From assembly GCF_020184175.1 (NCBI RefSeq), contig NC_065531.1, forward strand, positions 65,054,806-65,118,805: a stretch of DNA of 64,000 nucleotides, read 5' to 3'. This document shows positions 1 through 13,380 of this stretch, in pieces. Position 1 is the stretch's first letter. Each line of letters starts with the position of its first letter. Position numbers and translations under genes: made by a program. This DNA is from Aphis gossypii (taxonomy: Eukaryota > Arthropoda > Insecta > Hemiptera > Aphididae). The notes under the pieces were generated by a model. The model was not told the origin of the DNA. It did no database searches and worked only from the letters and a program-made list of their open reading frames with translations.

Positions 1-115
1 GCATACTTCGCTAAGCTGATAAATTTGTTGTACGGCGTACAGACGTCCGTGCGGGCAGGGCGGCAGTAGCAACAACGGTTTGTGTCTGCTTTTCTATCGC
101 ACGAGCGCATAATAA
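1..115. other. G+C-richer window edge with a short open frame
   Basis: The first ~115 bases are clearly richer in G+C and CpG than what follows. On the plus strand frame 1 is open from the window edge for 22 codons (AYFAKLINLLYGVQTSVRAG...) to a TAG at 67-69. This could be the end of an exon cut by the window, or the tail of a CpG-rich regulatory island. I do not recognise the peptide and there is no consensus donor right after it. Confidence 0.12.
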
Positions 116-1815
116 TATTATTCAAAACTATTTTAAATACTCGCTGCACAATTTATATGTTGTATAGGTACCTACAACACACATCACCCTCAACTATCCA
201 CCAAACAATGTCTGATTGTCACATTTTTTCCCCCAAATTCGTTATAACACATAGGTATCTATATACAATATACATGTATGATAATATTATGTTATATCTA
301 TATGATAAATGCTCTTTTGTGCGCGTTGTATACGACATAATAATAATAATAATAATATATACACTGTGAATAAAGGGCGTTCCTATACGTACGGTGTATA
401 TAACATACATAGGTACCTACATAATATGTATAATACGTATATGCCAGTGTTTCGTCGTTGTTATTATATAATATTATTATAATGCAATTTGTAAGCGCAT
501 AACATCGATTTTTGGAATTTCAACCTTTTCATACATACATATAGTAGGGAGCGTCATGTATATAATATTATATGTATAATGTTTATAATAATATGTAGTA
601 TTCAGCGTCATTTCATTGTTTAATGGTCTAAAAAATGTATGCATATTCAGTGGTTTTTTTTTTTGGTTTTTTTACATACGTCCAAATCCCTGTATAATAT
701 TATTATCCAGAATAATGAATATACATTATTAACATAAACTCAACCAAGTGTAATAGTTTTTTTTTTTTTTTAACCACGTCAAAAATAAAACAAAAAATTT
801 AGCCAAGCACATTTATATTGTTATTTTTTGCAAGTGATGGCGCTCTGCGTGTGATTATAAGATTTTAATAATGAAAAATCTATATTATTATAATACTCGT
901 ATAATTCACGCTACTATACATAAATACTATAGCTGCGTTGTTTATATTATATATATATATTGGCTTTATCGGCACGCGGTTATTTGTTTTGGACGGAAGC
1001 GTATATTTTGTTTTTCCATCATAATTAGCAGTAGGTACATAGTTGTACATATGTCGTTATACGTACAGTATAATACGATATATTTTACGGGGATGTGTTG
1101 TAAAAAGTAACTTAGTCGACGGTATTACAGTGTTGTTTCACAGTCAACAATTGTTTTACTATGCTTTATTTAATTAATTATACGAATCGAAAGTTTGTTT
1201 AACATAGCCGTATAATATATGTTTTACACATAGTTGTATATTATTTATCTGCACGAATATTGTATTGTAATAGCTTAGACGATCATTCAAACACTAACGA
1301 TTTGTAATTAATGGTTTGAAATGCGAAAACACGTATACATTCATCGGCCGTTATATTTGTACGGACAATTACAGTTTAACATACCCATATGCGATGACAC
1401 TCGATTACTAAAAACCCGAGCACGTATTTATATTTTTAATTGGATTGCAAGTATTATTGCGTTTGTCTCTACGTCGCAGCTACAGTTTTATTTACTAAAT
1501 AAAACATAGCTTTAGAATAAGTGGAAAATTTTAAAGTTTAAAGTGTTTCAACCATTAATAATAATACTCGTGTGGCGTTTGTAAAATGACATATTTTAAA
1601 GTGGTGTAATTTGTAAACTTAATACACACTATGTATTATATAGGTAACAATATTGTTCTTATATGAGTTTACTAGCTGTTTCCCGACGAAAAATTACATA
1701 GTAGTTAAAGGATTGGTCTATGTCCGCAACGAATAACTACGTGTGGGTATTATACTACACAGTAATATGTAGGATCATATGTTTTCTTTTTCACAATAAC
1801 TAAGACACTCTTGGG
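116..1815. other. A+T-rich DNA, no gene seen
   Basis: Low-complexity A+T-rich sequence with dense TAATA/ATATT words and poly-T runs (near 655 and 760). Short frames at 82-369, 871-1110 and 1321-1509 are built from TAT/ATA codons and have no coding character. No RNA gene or repeat family recognised. Confidence 0.6.
337..357. repeat. (TAA)n microsatellite
   Basis: Seven near-perfect TAA units run directly into further AT-rich sequence. Confidence 0.85.
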
Positions 1816-2447
1816 TATAGGATACTGAATGCTGATTATACAACCTTATTCGCCAGATATTTTCAACCCTTTTTTTTCTTCGGAAGATTGTAGTTATTAA
1901 AAATCTGATTTTTGAAATTTTGCTTAAAGATTATATTTCTAATTACTTCATAAAAGTTTAACGTAAATCTAAAAATAAAAATAAAAACAATTATGTGCTT
2001 TTTGCACTAGGATAATCGGTAAATGATAATGAGTTTGAAAAATTTGGGGGCTATTGTAATATTTGTTCATTATAGTGATTAATTTTTATCTATTAATATT
2101 TATAATTTATAAAAATAGTCTGAACTCTAAATATGCTAAATACTATAATTGATAATACATCAATTTCGTATTTTAGTAAAATCATTTTCAAAGACTCTTA
2201 TATTGAATATTTTTATGGTATATGTAATTATACACTAAATAATTAATAGTAAAAAAGAGTGTTCTCATTTAAAAAAAAAATAAAGGTTTGTATCGCCACA
2301 GAATATTCCAAGTAGTATAAAACATCTCTAGAATTTTAAAATACAATTTCAAAGTATATGTACGATTTATAAACACAGAATTTGAATATATTTGTAATTA
2401 AATGAAAATAATCGAGACGAGCATGCTGGGAATGAATCAAACTATGC
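1816..2447 (+). mobile_element. Diverged copy of the AGGGTGATTC-end repeat family
   Basis: This ~630-bp stretch aligns by eye, in order, with the better preserved copy at 25676-26328. Its start (TATAGGATACTGAATGCTG, then ATTATACAACC and a T-rich run with TTCTTC) mirrors the start there. The middle shares a GTTCTCATTTAAAA block followed by GTTTGTAT. The end (GAGCATGCTGGGAATGAATCA) mirrors TTAGAATGCTTGGTGAATCA. There is no transposase frame, so it is a non-autonomous, decayed element. Boundaries are approximate because the terminal repeats have diverged. Confidence 0.42.
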
Positions 2448-5089
2448 AGGAGACTGGGTTTTTGGCTGTAGTGCAAAAATATGATTTAACCAATTAATTT
2501 AATGAATGTTTTAAACTTGTACGCAATACAACTATATGTTACCTGGTTGCATTATAAATTATATATTATTATTATACAACTAGCATAGGTATTATATTAT
2601 ATATTATAATCTACGTGAATTATATCTACTACTGCAGCATATTAATATATATTATTACGTTATACGATGATGGACTCGTCACGTCACGTTCGTATCATGT
2701 TTCGTTTCCAAGATTATAGCAGTACTCGTACCATAACATTATCATATATATTATAAACACCAAAAGAATTATAACACAGTTACACGATAATTATCGTTTT
2801 AAGTCTCTGTTATAAATTACAAGTTCTGCAGGATGATACGCAGCGTTTCGCAAGTTTAGCTAATTTAACAGTTTATGTACTTTTAATAGTTTCGACCTTT
2901 TTGAGTTTTATTAATGATTGTGAAATTATATAGAGCATATACAACCACGACGACGAGTGGTATAGAGCTATATAATTAACGAGCAGTAGTCGTTCACTTT
3001 GTGTCCGTATAATGCAACGTTGACAATGTGGGCTATGACGTAGATTGTATAATTTAAAATTTTGACTTTAAACTAAGAAGCATTAAATTCAATATCACCG
3101 TCGTAAATAATTCTAAACAATAGTTACAATTATTTGTTTTGAGATACCAACAAATAAAGTGAAAATAAAAATCATTTTTTATAGTTAATATTGTCTTGCA
3201 GTTTTTTTTTTAAATTTATTATCAAATATCTTTTTGAGACTTTATGTTTTTGTTTCGAATTAAAAATAGTTATTTTCTTATATTCGTGATATTATCGTTT
3301 TCTATATTATTTTTATATACACTCAAACTGTAGGTTAGTTCATTTTTTTTGCACGTACATATTTTGACATTTTTACTGTGCATTTTCACCAAATATTTAT
3401 TATTTTACATTTTCAAGTGTTCTATACAATATTGAAGTACTATTCCTGTCTTTAACAGTAACTACACAATAATTAAACCAATTTACTGCATACTTATAAT
3501 TTGTTTTGTTTATTTTAGTTTTCTATTCACGAACATGATTCTTTTGCAGATGACTTATTTTAAACTAAATTCTCTAAATGCATTGCCTAAGTTATTGATC
3601 ATATATTAATTAATTGTGTGATGTATTTTAACATATTTTATAAGAATTTCTTATACAAATTATATTGTTGTATAAAGAAAATTGTGATTCTAAATATACA
3701 ATGTAAAAAATAGTTTTTTCCGGATTCTGATTATATATTAAACTGGTCTTAATTATTGTTTAAAATATCATATGATAATGTAATATATCATTTTACTAAT
3801 AACATTTTAGTTGAAGACATAAATTGTATTTTATGGTAGGTATAAGGTGTAAAAAATCGGTAAATTTATATATCAGGGAAACTTGTGTGTTAAAGGCTGG
3901 GAACACCGTAGTATAGACGTATTATAGTCGTTTATTTTGTTATATCAAACAATATTTGCCACCGACAGTCGGTAAATATCCCGATAATTCCGTGTACTGC
4001 TTCGGAACGTACACCTATTGAGTGGCATCAGGTGGCACATTTTCTCACAGCAATTTTCAGCCCGTTTACCATCAATCAATTTATTCGATTTATTGTCACG
4101 GATTTTTCTCTCTCGTCTTATAATCATTATTTTCTTTTTATTTCCATCTCGAAAAGATGTCTGGGAAACCAAAAATATATCTACCTACTTCTTTTCATCT
4201 CTTATATTATAAGTTATAACATATACGCGTCAGTATTGAAACCGATTTATCAGGGTATATAATAATAATATGTAATATAAAGGTATGATTGTGAAATTCA
4301 TGATCCTATAACATCATTTGTTTTAATTCAGTTTACTTGGAATAATTATTATTTAAATTATGTCACAAATATGTATTCATAATTAATATTTATAAGAAAA
4401 AAAATGTATTTTCTAAAAGTTTAAAAATATTACCATATGCGTATTCTTAATGAAACGTAGTATTTTAATCATAGCTATAAAAAGTATAAATGCATAGAAC
4501 GATGTAAACTTGTCTTTGAATTAATATACTTGGAATTTTTCAAGCATTTTATTATAATGTCATTAATAAATAATAATAGGTGTGGATGATTATTATTATA
4601 TTTAATTGCCATTCGATTTTCAATAAACGATATTCACATTTCACCTATTAATTATATTTTAATTTAGAACGAATTAAGAAACAGGGTTGTATAAAATCGT
4701 AATACAACTTAATTATTTTTCTTAGAAATAAGTTTTTCGATTAATTGTTAATGTAGAAGAATAATATAGCAAATAAATAATAATATAACTTAAGTTTTGT
4801 AATAAACGTTGGAGTTTGTTGTGGGAAAACGATAAATTATTTAAAAAATAAAAATTAATCTAGACTCCCGTGTAAAAATCTCATCGATAACAATACTCTG
4901 GTATGCTTCAAAATCGAAGCGATAGTAACATAATGTTTCTGGTCGACACTCGGGAGACATTATAAGTTTATACATCTGTCCATCGGTGTAGGTATAGTTC
5001 ATATTATGGTACGGAACTCTTGCAGGTTCCCAGATTATTTTTATGTTATGTAGGTATAGAAAACAAAGTAGTTGTTTAAAATAAAGCGC
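2448..5089. other. A+T-rich DNA, no gene seen
   Basis: Mostly A+T with scattered slightly G+C-richer patches (2660-2700, 3890-4060, 4860-5060). Overlapping frames on both strands at 3945-4262 are short, overlap each other and have no recognisable domain. I see no RNA gene or repeat element. Confidence 0.55.
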
Positions 5090-5700
5090 TTATACACACA
5101 TCATTATACACTTAGGCTTCGATGTGGTGGTTGAGTTGAGTATAGGATACGCGGCAAGAACGTGTGAGGTATAAGTATTGTACACAAACGTCGTTCGTGT
5201 TTCGACCGACGGAGAGAATGGTTTTACAGTACTCAACTTCGGCGGTAAATGTATATATATATACAGATACACGCAGATATTGTACATGTATATGTGTGTG
5301 TGTGTGTGTGTTACAAGTCGTGTGGCGAGGGTAGTTCGCCGGGATGAGAGGAGTGGAAAGATGCTTCCATCCACCGCGCGCTGTTGTCGATATATCCATT
5401 AACTCGGTGACGACTTCACTATCCCTCGCCACACCCGCTCGGAGGACGCGAGTATACCGATACACGCAAACACAACGCACGCACTCGCAAAATAAAGCTA
5501 TTATCATCGGACTGGTGTAGTCCGGATCCTAGGGGCACGGTGTGGGGTGCGCTTTTAGTGTGGTTATTTCGAGAGAGGCGCGGTCCTCTGCACCGGGAGA
5601 ATTCCGACACGTGTGCCGCAGCAGCTACCAACGCGCCCGAAGTCACTTCGACCGCGACGGTCTCGTATACCGCGGATTTAATCGTGCGTAGGATATTTTA
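5090..5700. promoter_or_regulatory. CpG-rich island, candidate promoter or first-exon region
   Basis: A sharp rise in G+C and CpG over ~600 bp inside A+T-rich DNA, richest at 5320-5680. Both strands carry frames of 60-130 codons here, as expected when stop codons become rare. Several are simply translations of the TG/CA tract, so none is called as a gene. A plus-strand frame (5540-5731) starts MWGALLVWLFRERRGPLHRE and shows ordinary composition for its first 45 codons, then runs into AT sequence. Such islands in arthropod DNA often mark promoters, first exons or enhancers; which applies is not visible. Confidence 0.35.
5291..5311. repeat. (TG)n microsatellite
   Basis: About ten TG units follow an alternating TATATACAT stretch at the left flank of the CpG-rich island. 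On the minus strand it encodes Thr-His runs that inflate two spurious frames. Confidence 0.85.
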
Positions 5701-5826
5701 TGCATATAAAGGTATATATTATACTGTATAGGCACAGTACCTCTAGTCGTATAAATATGCATATTATTATTTATTTTGCACCGTAACGGTGTCGCTTAAA
5801 AATTTAAACACTCCTTACCGTTATAC

Positions 5827-6000
5827 AGAGCGATTATCGTCAAGCGTTGACGCCTCCATTTTCTTCTTTAATACCAAAATTGTTCAAAATATTATTCTTG
5901 GATTTTTTAAATATACTAAAACATCGTGTTTTTTTTTATTAGCAATGTCCTGTGGCAATACAAACTTCTGTTTTCCAAATAAGAACTCTCCTTTATAATA
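5827..6000 (+). mobile_element. 5-prime fragment of the AGGGTGATTC-end repeat family
   Basis: The order of blocks matches the left part of the copy at 25676. AGCGATTATCGTCAAGCG is followed by a T-rich CTTCTTTAAT block, then TTGTTCAAAATATTATTC, TTGGATTTTTTAAATATAC, and a downstream ACAAACTTCTGTTTTC block. The right end was not found, so the copy is truncated. Diverged, noncoding. Confidence 0.4.
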
Positions 6001-7889
6001 CACTATAATTATTTAGCCGATAAATATTGTTGACGTATTAAAATCAAAATTCAAACAAAAGTACTTAATACAATATTAGCTGTTATGTTAAGTACGAGTA
6101 CGTATATTTTATATTTTTTAATAACAATATGTAATGGCTATTATTCTCCGTTTAAAAAATTGTAGTAAAAACGTTTGTTAAATCATTTTGTATATTATTA
6201 TGATATACCTATAATATACACTATACAGTATACACAAATGCCAACTCACAGCAAAATATCTGAGTTTCCTACACTTCATATGTACTTACGACTATAGCAA
6301 TCTGTCGGTGGTGGTGGTGGTGGAAAGGAGGTTCGAGTGGGTACAAAACTCTTCATAGCCTCCCTTCAAATATTACCGTAAAAAAAAAACAAAAACGGTT
6401 TCTTCCTCGTTACTAATATAATATATTCAGTATTTATACAATTTAAAACATCTGCAAATATCTTATAAGCATTTTAGTATCAAACCCAAATATATTCGAA
6501 TATTTAAAAAAAATTACGCAAATACTAATAATCGATGATAAAATCAATCGTTATATTTTTTTTCAATATTATAGTATGTTAGTATGTGCTTATTAACATA
6601 ATAAAAATATATTTCATGTGAACCAGTAACTATATCGAAAATGTTTCTGTTATTTTGAATATGTTCGGTGGTTGTTCGTACGCCTAGGAAAATTGATGAC
6701 ATAATTTATAGAAACGTCTTTTTGAAGTACCATGACTAAACATTCAATGAAATTTCTTGAACTACTTGAAACTTATAGAGTACTTGTTTTATAAGAAGAA
6801 ATAGCATACGACAGGATAAAACTATATATAAAAAAAACATGACATTTTAAAACTATTATGAAATCCTGGAATTGAAGCCCTTCAGAATTTTTATCTTTTA
6901 CCGTTTTTGTGCTTCTGCATAATATAATAACCATTATAAGGTTGAGTCTTTTATCGTGAACTATACCAGAATACCTGGTAAAATAAAAAGTTTTTTAATT
7001 CACTTTTTTTTTTAAACATGTTTATGAGCACACTATTTACGTGTTTCTATTATTATCGGTGTTTGTTCTTAAATTGTATGTCCTTACATTTTTAAGTATC
7101 TGATTCAAAATTAAAAACAATTATGTTGTAACTATAAAATATTTAAAATATATAAATTACAGAATATGAAATCTATGTAACGTGCAGCAGAATAGAATTG
7201 CACTTTTACCGAAGTGTTTAAGTTCATGACGGTATTTTGAATGTTTGAATTAAAATTTAAAGTACATTTATGCCCCTAAAAATATTTATATGCATGGTAT
7301 AATATTATTAATATATATATTATAACTATCTAGACTATACTTGTTTGACATTATTGACATTATACTACGTTCAAATCTTCATTTCATGATATAATTTATT
7401 ATAATATTATAATGTATTTTATACATTGTATTTTATAAGGTGGTTTTGCTTAATTCAAAAGGCAGAAGTGCATATTTATAGTTTTGGTTTTATTATATTT
7501 ATAGGTTATAAACATAGACGAGGTATAACATAATATTTTAGCGTTGAAGGGAGTTTTTACTACATACAATTATTTTTTCTTGGATATTTTTGTTATCATA
7601 ATATTTCTTTATGTTGTTTGTGGCAAAATGTGTTTTCTTATTATAATAACAACGTACAAAAAAACTTGTGTCGCTTAGCTGGGGGAAAAAAAGTTTTTCG
7701 TGACATTTTAAATCTGTTGTTCGACTTAAGGGGATGTTAGTGTGTCTTTAAGTATATTCCAAAATGCCAACTAATGTCACAACGTTTATATATATTAAAT
7801 ATAGAATTGAAAAGAAATAGTGTGATTTTCGTCACTTGCGATAAAGTAAAATATAATTGTTTTTATTATTAGTTCATATATTTAATTAG
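6001..7889. other. A+T-rich DNA, no gene seen
   Basis: A+T-rich, with one small G+C patch around 6240-6370 that contains a GGT microsatellite. Nothing else recognised. Confidence 0.55.
6307..6323. repeat. (GGT)n microsatellite
   Basis: Five to six GGT units within a short purine-rich patch; unusual here because most microsatellites in the window are pure AT. Confidence 0.8.
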
Positions 7890-7988
7890 TCTTCGCGAAT
7901 AGCCTCTAACTTATTTTTTATTAATAGGGTGGCTAGAACCGTCGCGCGTTGTCTGAAATACCACGTCCGATCGGAAGTCAAGAAGGGT
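7890..7988 (+). other. Short coding-like frame, possible exon remnant
   Basis: From a TAG at 7887-7889 the frame is open to a TAA at 7989-7991. Its last 20 codons lie in an isolated G+C-rich patch and read VARTVARCLKYHVRSEVKKG, basic and not low-complexity. The patch begins just after TTTTTTATTAATAG (AG at 7926-7927), a possible splice acceptor, but no donor is seen before the stop. It could be a terminal exon fragment, a transposon remnant or chance. Two similar words, AGGGTGGCTAGAACC here and AGGGTGGTAAGACCT near 8027, hint at an element edge. No family recognised. Confidence 0.15.
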
Positions 7989-7991
7989 TAA

Positions 7992-8989
7992 TAAAGGGAA
8001 TTTTGAAAGACCTATTTTGTTATAACAGGGTGGTAAGACCTAATTATTCTAATGACCTTTTGCTTACAAAGGTTAAGTCGGTAGAATAACCTGGTATCTG
8101 ATAAACCAGCTAATTGGCAACACCACGTAAGAAAACTGTTTATGATATTTTCTACACTTGACATATTCCTAACGAAATTAATTTTCCGTGTCAAATTCAA
8201 AGTTATCTGTTCTATGGCATGTGCTCAGGTATTTTGTGAATATCTGGTAGGTAGTAGTAATAAGTATAATCGCGTGTTTTCCAAGCTTTAACGTCAGAAA
8301 CATTTTAGATGATAAACTTAACGTGTTAACAAAATATATATTATACTAACGCTAAAAATGTATTAACAAATATACTCAGATAATTTTTTTTTATCTCATA
8401 AAATATGTACATTTAGTAACAAATTAATTAAATGATTTATTCAGTTAAAAATGATACTATCTATTATCTACATAAAAAGTTTTAAAGTACATTTATTTTA
8501 TAATTAAAATTAATTGTATATTATTTTTATTTAAACTTTTAAAATACATATTTTATCAAATTTAATTTGATTCACTTCGAAACTTCTATAGCCAAAGAAG
8601 ATTTTGAAAAAAATAAGTAATTCAAACTAAGAAATATTTCTAAAAATAAAACAACATTATTTTAATGTAATAAAAACATTTTGATCATATCTTGGTACAA
8701 AAAAAAAAAATGTTTTTTCATAGCGATTTTGATGTATTATAATTGTTATTTTTTACTGAGAGTACTAAACGTTTATAAAATAAATCAAAATATTAAAAAT
8801 ATAAGCTGCTTATATTTAGGATGGAGTATAAACGTTTTTAATAATAATAATGATCATCTCAATGAACACGTCTGAATGATAATAATACGCGTAGTGAAAT
8901 TAATACTTAATACAATCATGATTCATTATATAACCAAAACTAATTGACAATTGACGAGGCATAGGTATTTTGCGGTCAATAATATATAG
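7992..8989. other. A+T-rich DNA, no gene seen
   Basis: A minus-strand frame at 8012-8200 has moderately complex sequence (SFLTWCCQLAGLSDTRLFYR) but only 62 codons and no recognisable domain. The rest is A+T-rich without recognisable features. Confidence 0.5.
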
Positions 8990-9062
8990 TCAACCCCAGA
9001 GGACCAAGTCGAAAGGATCGACAAGCTTTCGAATTTCGATGACTTCCCCTCGGATTTGCCGT
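8990..9062 (+). other. Candidate 73-nt internal exon, unrecognised protein
   Basis: An isolated patch of normal base composition is flanked by AG (8988-8989, after GGTCAATAATATATAG) and by GTATGT (9063-9068), a good donor. Reading from the first base gives 24 codons, STPEDQVERIDKLSNFDDF then PSDLP, strongly acidic and hydrophilic with no low-complexity run. Outside the two splice-like borders the sequence reverts at once to AT-rich words. In this reading the exon would start in phase 0 and end in phase 1. The frame stays open past the donor, so a short readthrough form is also possible. I do not recognise the protein. The overlapping minus-strand 68-codon frame looks like a shadow. Base composition plus borders make this one of the better exon candidates, but transcript evidence is absent. 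Confidence 0.28.
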
Positions 9063-9706
9063 GTATGTATGTACATGTGCATTTGCATATTATTATCATC
9101 ATTGCAAACCAATGTTTATCGATTCGATACATATGTATAGTATGTATACTTTTCCATTTTAAATATGCTATTATTATTCTGACGAATAAATGGGTTTTGA
9201 AATATACGCCTGACCACTGATGTGTATTTAATATTATAATAATAACTAGATGATAGCTATTTGAATATGAATTTATATTAACTTCTGTGATTTCCGTGTA
9301 TGGAATTTTCGGACCATCCTCGTTTAAACATGTTCATTATTTTGTCATCGTGCATAATGTTAATTATAATACGTACTTTTCTAACTTTGCCAGCTATAAT
9401 ACTATTGTTATGTATACAACTGTGAAAATGGGGAATTATATATTACAATTTATTTTATCTCTTAAAATGTAAATAGGCCCATATCTCAATCGTAGAAATT
9501 AGACATCTTAAAGATAGATTAGTAAATGGTGGGGATGATTTACAAATTTGAGCCAAAATACGCTGTGCTCATGATAATATGTGTTTAAAATTATTTAATA
9601 TGTGTATAATAATATAATATAAAATGTATACGCTGCGATACATTTAAGTAAAAAGTATACTTAAATATATAATAAATAACGTATTATGTTTAATTAAATA
9701 AACGAA

Positions 9707-9723
9707 TTATTATTATTATTATT
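9707..9723. repeat. (ATT)n microsatellite
   Basis: Five to six ATT units followed by AAACAATATT. Confidence 0.8.
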
Positions 9724-10419
9724 AAACAATATTATATATATTGGTATTATTTTTATTTAAATTATGATTATTTTACTGTACAAAAAATGATTTTACCTAT
9801 TACAGTATGAAAAACTGTCATGACATTGTGTATTACATAAAATGCCAATATTTTTACAGCTATACTTTTTTTATAGTGCACTTTGTTTTACAATTACATT
9901 GCTTATTCTCTTATCAACCAATTGATGAATTTAATGCAGATGCTTTACTGCATAGGTACTAGATAGTATAAGATACAGTATCTTAGATACTGTTTTATAA
10001 TTGTGACAATTCCGTTATTCCTTAATTAGATTACAATATAATATCAGAATTACCAACATTTACCAATATTGTTATTTATGTAAATTTTGACATTCACTAG
10101 TGAATATTTACTAACATTTCAAACTTAATCAAAATTATAACATTCTCCTATGACTTTAGTGTATGACGACATTAACCGGTGACTGTTAGCATTCATCAAT
10201 TACAGACATCACTAACGTATATACGTAATCTTGTAAAAAATAATACTTTTAAAATTATATTAAAATATTATTATTTTATTTTTCTTATTTAATAACTATA
10301 TATATATATGACGTTTATTTTTAACTAGTAATTACGTTTTTAAAATTGTTATGTTACATTAAAGTATATCGTTTGAAATCTTAATTATCTATTTCATTTC
10401 ATACAAAAAGAAAAAAAAA

Positions 10420-10438
10420 ATATATATATATATATATC
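10420..10438. repeat. (TA)n microsatellite after poly-A
   Basis: An A-run of ten followed by about nine TA units; AT-type simple repeat. Confidence 0.8.
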
Positions 10439-13380
10439 AATATTCTTTAATTCTGAAATATTTTAATATTTACTAATCAATAAACGGTTGTTAATAAAAT
10501 ATAAAATAAATAAATGTTTAATAATTTTATTTTAATTATAAACAAAAGAATATAATGATTATCAAAAAACAACCTGAAACGTGATGAATAATTCTTTTGA
10601 ATTTTGAAAAGTGTTTACATAAAAGTATTTGATTTTAAAATACAAATACATCCGAGATGATATTTAACTACATTTACTCAAATACTTAGCAAGTCTGTGT
10701 ATATATATATTATATATAGGTATATAATTTAATAACGTTTAAGTTCAAAATTATGATTAAAATCGTTATATCTCTCGTCCAAAAGGAAAGTCGTGATAAT
10801 TGAATAAGATATCTATATTATATTCCATTAATATTTGACAGGCGGATAGCACATATCATTATACGTATTATTCTATTTACTATATTATTATTAAATAATG
10901 TATTTATGTATATAATTACCTATACCTAACAGATATTAATATGTGACGTTCGTGCCATCACTGTTCATTCATGGTTGGACTTTTGTCACAGAAACGCAAT
11001 AACAATAATACATACTGTATGAAATATTTACATATTGCGATTTTCAATGTAGTACCACGCGTGACTAAAAAGTAACAATTTTTTCCAGAAGAGACATACA
11101 TCTATTTAGTTTGTTTTTGAGAAATAATAATTATAAAATGTTGTTTTTCAGAATGATAAAACGAGTTAAATATTATTTAAGAACGATTAAATTTATATGT
11201 TGAGATAAATTTAAATGTTGAAATGTTAGGTGAAATCGTAAAACTAATTTATGTTTTATACTTGAATCTAAATGATAACAGAAATACATTGTATCACGAA
11301 AACTTTAATTATAAACGAAAATACTGATCAAACTGAATCTCAGAACCTACACTAAGTATATAACTAAAATTACAGAATAAAATATTATCTATTCTATGGT
11401 ACCAAAGTATTATTCTCGAAAAAGTCTAAATTATTACATAAAAGATATTGCAATTAGAAGATACGTGAATTATGCATTTTGAGATAGCGAAAGATGTGAA
11501 TCTACAGCATGGCAATAATGTTGTTGCTTTCGTTACAAAGTTGAATATAACAATAATATAAATGGTATTTAAATTATTTTTATGAATACTATAATAGTTA
11601 AATGAGTTACGACAGATGTATTATATCTCTCAATACCCCAAGCATTTCATAAATCTCTCTCAACGTTGAAAAACAACGAATTTTTCGGGGTAAAAGTAAA
11701 ACCGCAAACTATTATATTCAGATCGATATTATAATATTGTGTTATTTTTATTTTTAAAACTATCATTATCGTTGTCACAATATAAGAATAACTAATAGTA
11801 TATGAATACCTTTTAACATATATATAAAATTATGTACAAGTACGCGTTACACAACTCCTGCAACGTGATCAAAGGGAGTGGTCGCTATTATTTTTAGTGA
11901 ATAACATCATGTTTTTCTCAAACGGTTACAAGGTTTTTTCGTTTTCTTTTTTTCTTTTTGCTTTTTAATTGACACTTTAAAAAACATGTCGATTACACAT
12001 TCCGTATAGGCTTATACCAAGTACAATCAATCGGCCATCATGTTTTCGAGTGGCCTACATTGAAATAAGAACTTACAATTTCATTTTTATATTATTATTT
12101 AAAATCGAGGGACAATCGATTAAATTTATTTTTATTATTAATATAAAATTTAATATATATTCAACAATAAATTTAAAAATCCAACTAGAATTTCGATTGT
12201 TTTCATAATAGCACTATAATATATTATAGTATTTCGAGTATACAATTAAATATCACTGTGGTTTATAATCATCTGTGATTCTTAGCTTTCTAAAGGTGAA
12301 TAAAATATATTATATTTAAAAAACAATAAATTTATTCATCGCACTAGAATTATTACTAGCTCAAAAGTGTTCAAAATATATTTTCCCAAGATAATTGTGT
12401 TAATTTTAATAATAATTTATGAGCTATTTCTTCAATGAATCACAATAATATTGATGGGTTTATATAAGACAAGTCTATAGACTATAACACAATTATTTAA
12501 TGGTACCTATTGCAGAATACAACATTTCCATTTTGTTTTTTTAAACTTTATAATATATACTTATTTATTTTTATTTTTATTTATTTATCATGTATTTAAA
12601 TATATTACAATATATTATTATACTTTTTGGTATACTATTGATTATGTAATAACAATTTGTTCATTTAAAATTTAACATTTTCTATCAAGAAAGTTTAAAG
12701 ATATTTATATTCTATAATTTTATCATAATACCTATGTAATTTTAAGTTTATAAATCTATACAAATGTCATAGGTACTTTAATATTTTTAAAATTATTTTA
12801 AAATTACTTTTTATAAATATATAATATGTTAATGGCTTAAGCCATTGTTGTAATTATATTTAAGACTACACTTTTATAGTATTGTTTTTAAAATGTATAC
12901 ATTTTAAATATAGGTATTGAATATTAAATTTTACATTATATATTTATAGTTAATAAGTATACAAAGCATTTTATCAACGTAATAGTACTACAACTACTTA
13001 TTCGTGAAATGTGAATTAAAATATTAAATATTATTTTTAAATAAAATAATATATTTAAAACAATTAGCACATATAAAGTTATAAGTTATATTATAAATTA
13101 TAATATATTTGGTATACAAAATATATATGTACATGAAAAAATTGTTATTGTAATATTATATCACAAAAATAATTAAGTTTGTAAAATATTTTGGAACAAT
13201 AATAGGTAGCCGGTGCGACGCGCTTGTACTATTTTTAGATGTTTTCAGAAAAGTTTTTGCGTCCCTTCTGAGATCCTTTAAATCCTTATCCTCGAGATAG
13301 TGTTCAAAATGCTTTATAATTATATTATTATATCAACTATATTCGTTATATAAGTTAAATAACATTATAGAATTTGTTGC

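Larger units (their letters stand above)
9063..13380. other. A+T-rich DNA, no gene seen
   Basis: More than 4 kb of very A+T-rich sequence with microsatellites and no frame of note. The frame at 9287-9472 is chance-like. A perfect 16-bp palindrome, AATGGCTTAAGCCATT, lies at 12831-12846. Slightly richer patches at 10920-11060 and 11840-11910 hold nothing identifiable. Confidence 0.6.

Noticed and set aside
5112..5507. 131-codon minus-strand frame
   Set aside because: Much of it is a translation of the TG/CA microsatellite and TATA runs, overlapping frames exist on both strands, and there is no domain.
12831..12846. Perfect palindrome AATGGCTTAAGCCATT
   Set aside because: Short perfect palindromes are expected in 64 kb, with no second copy or associated element.
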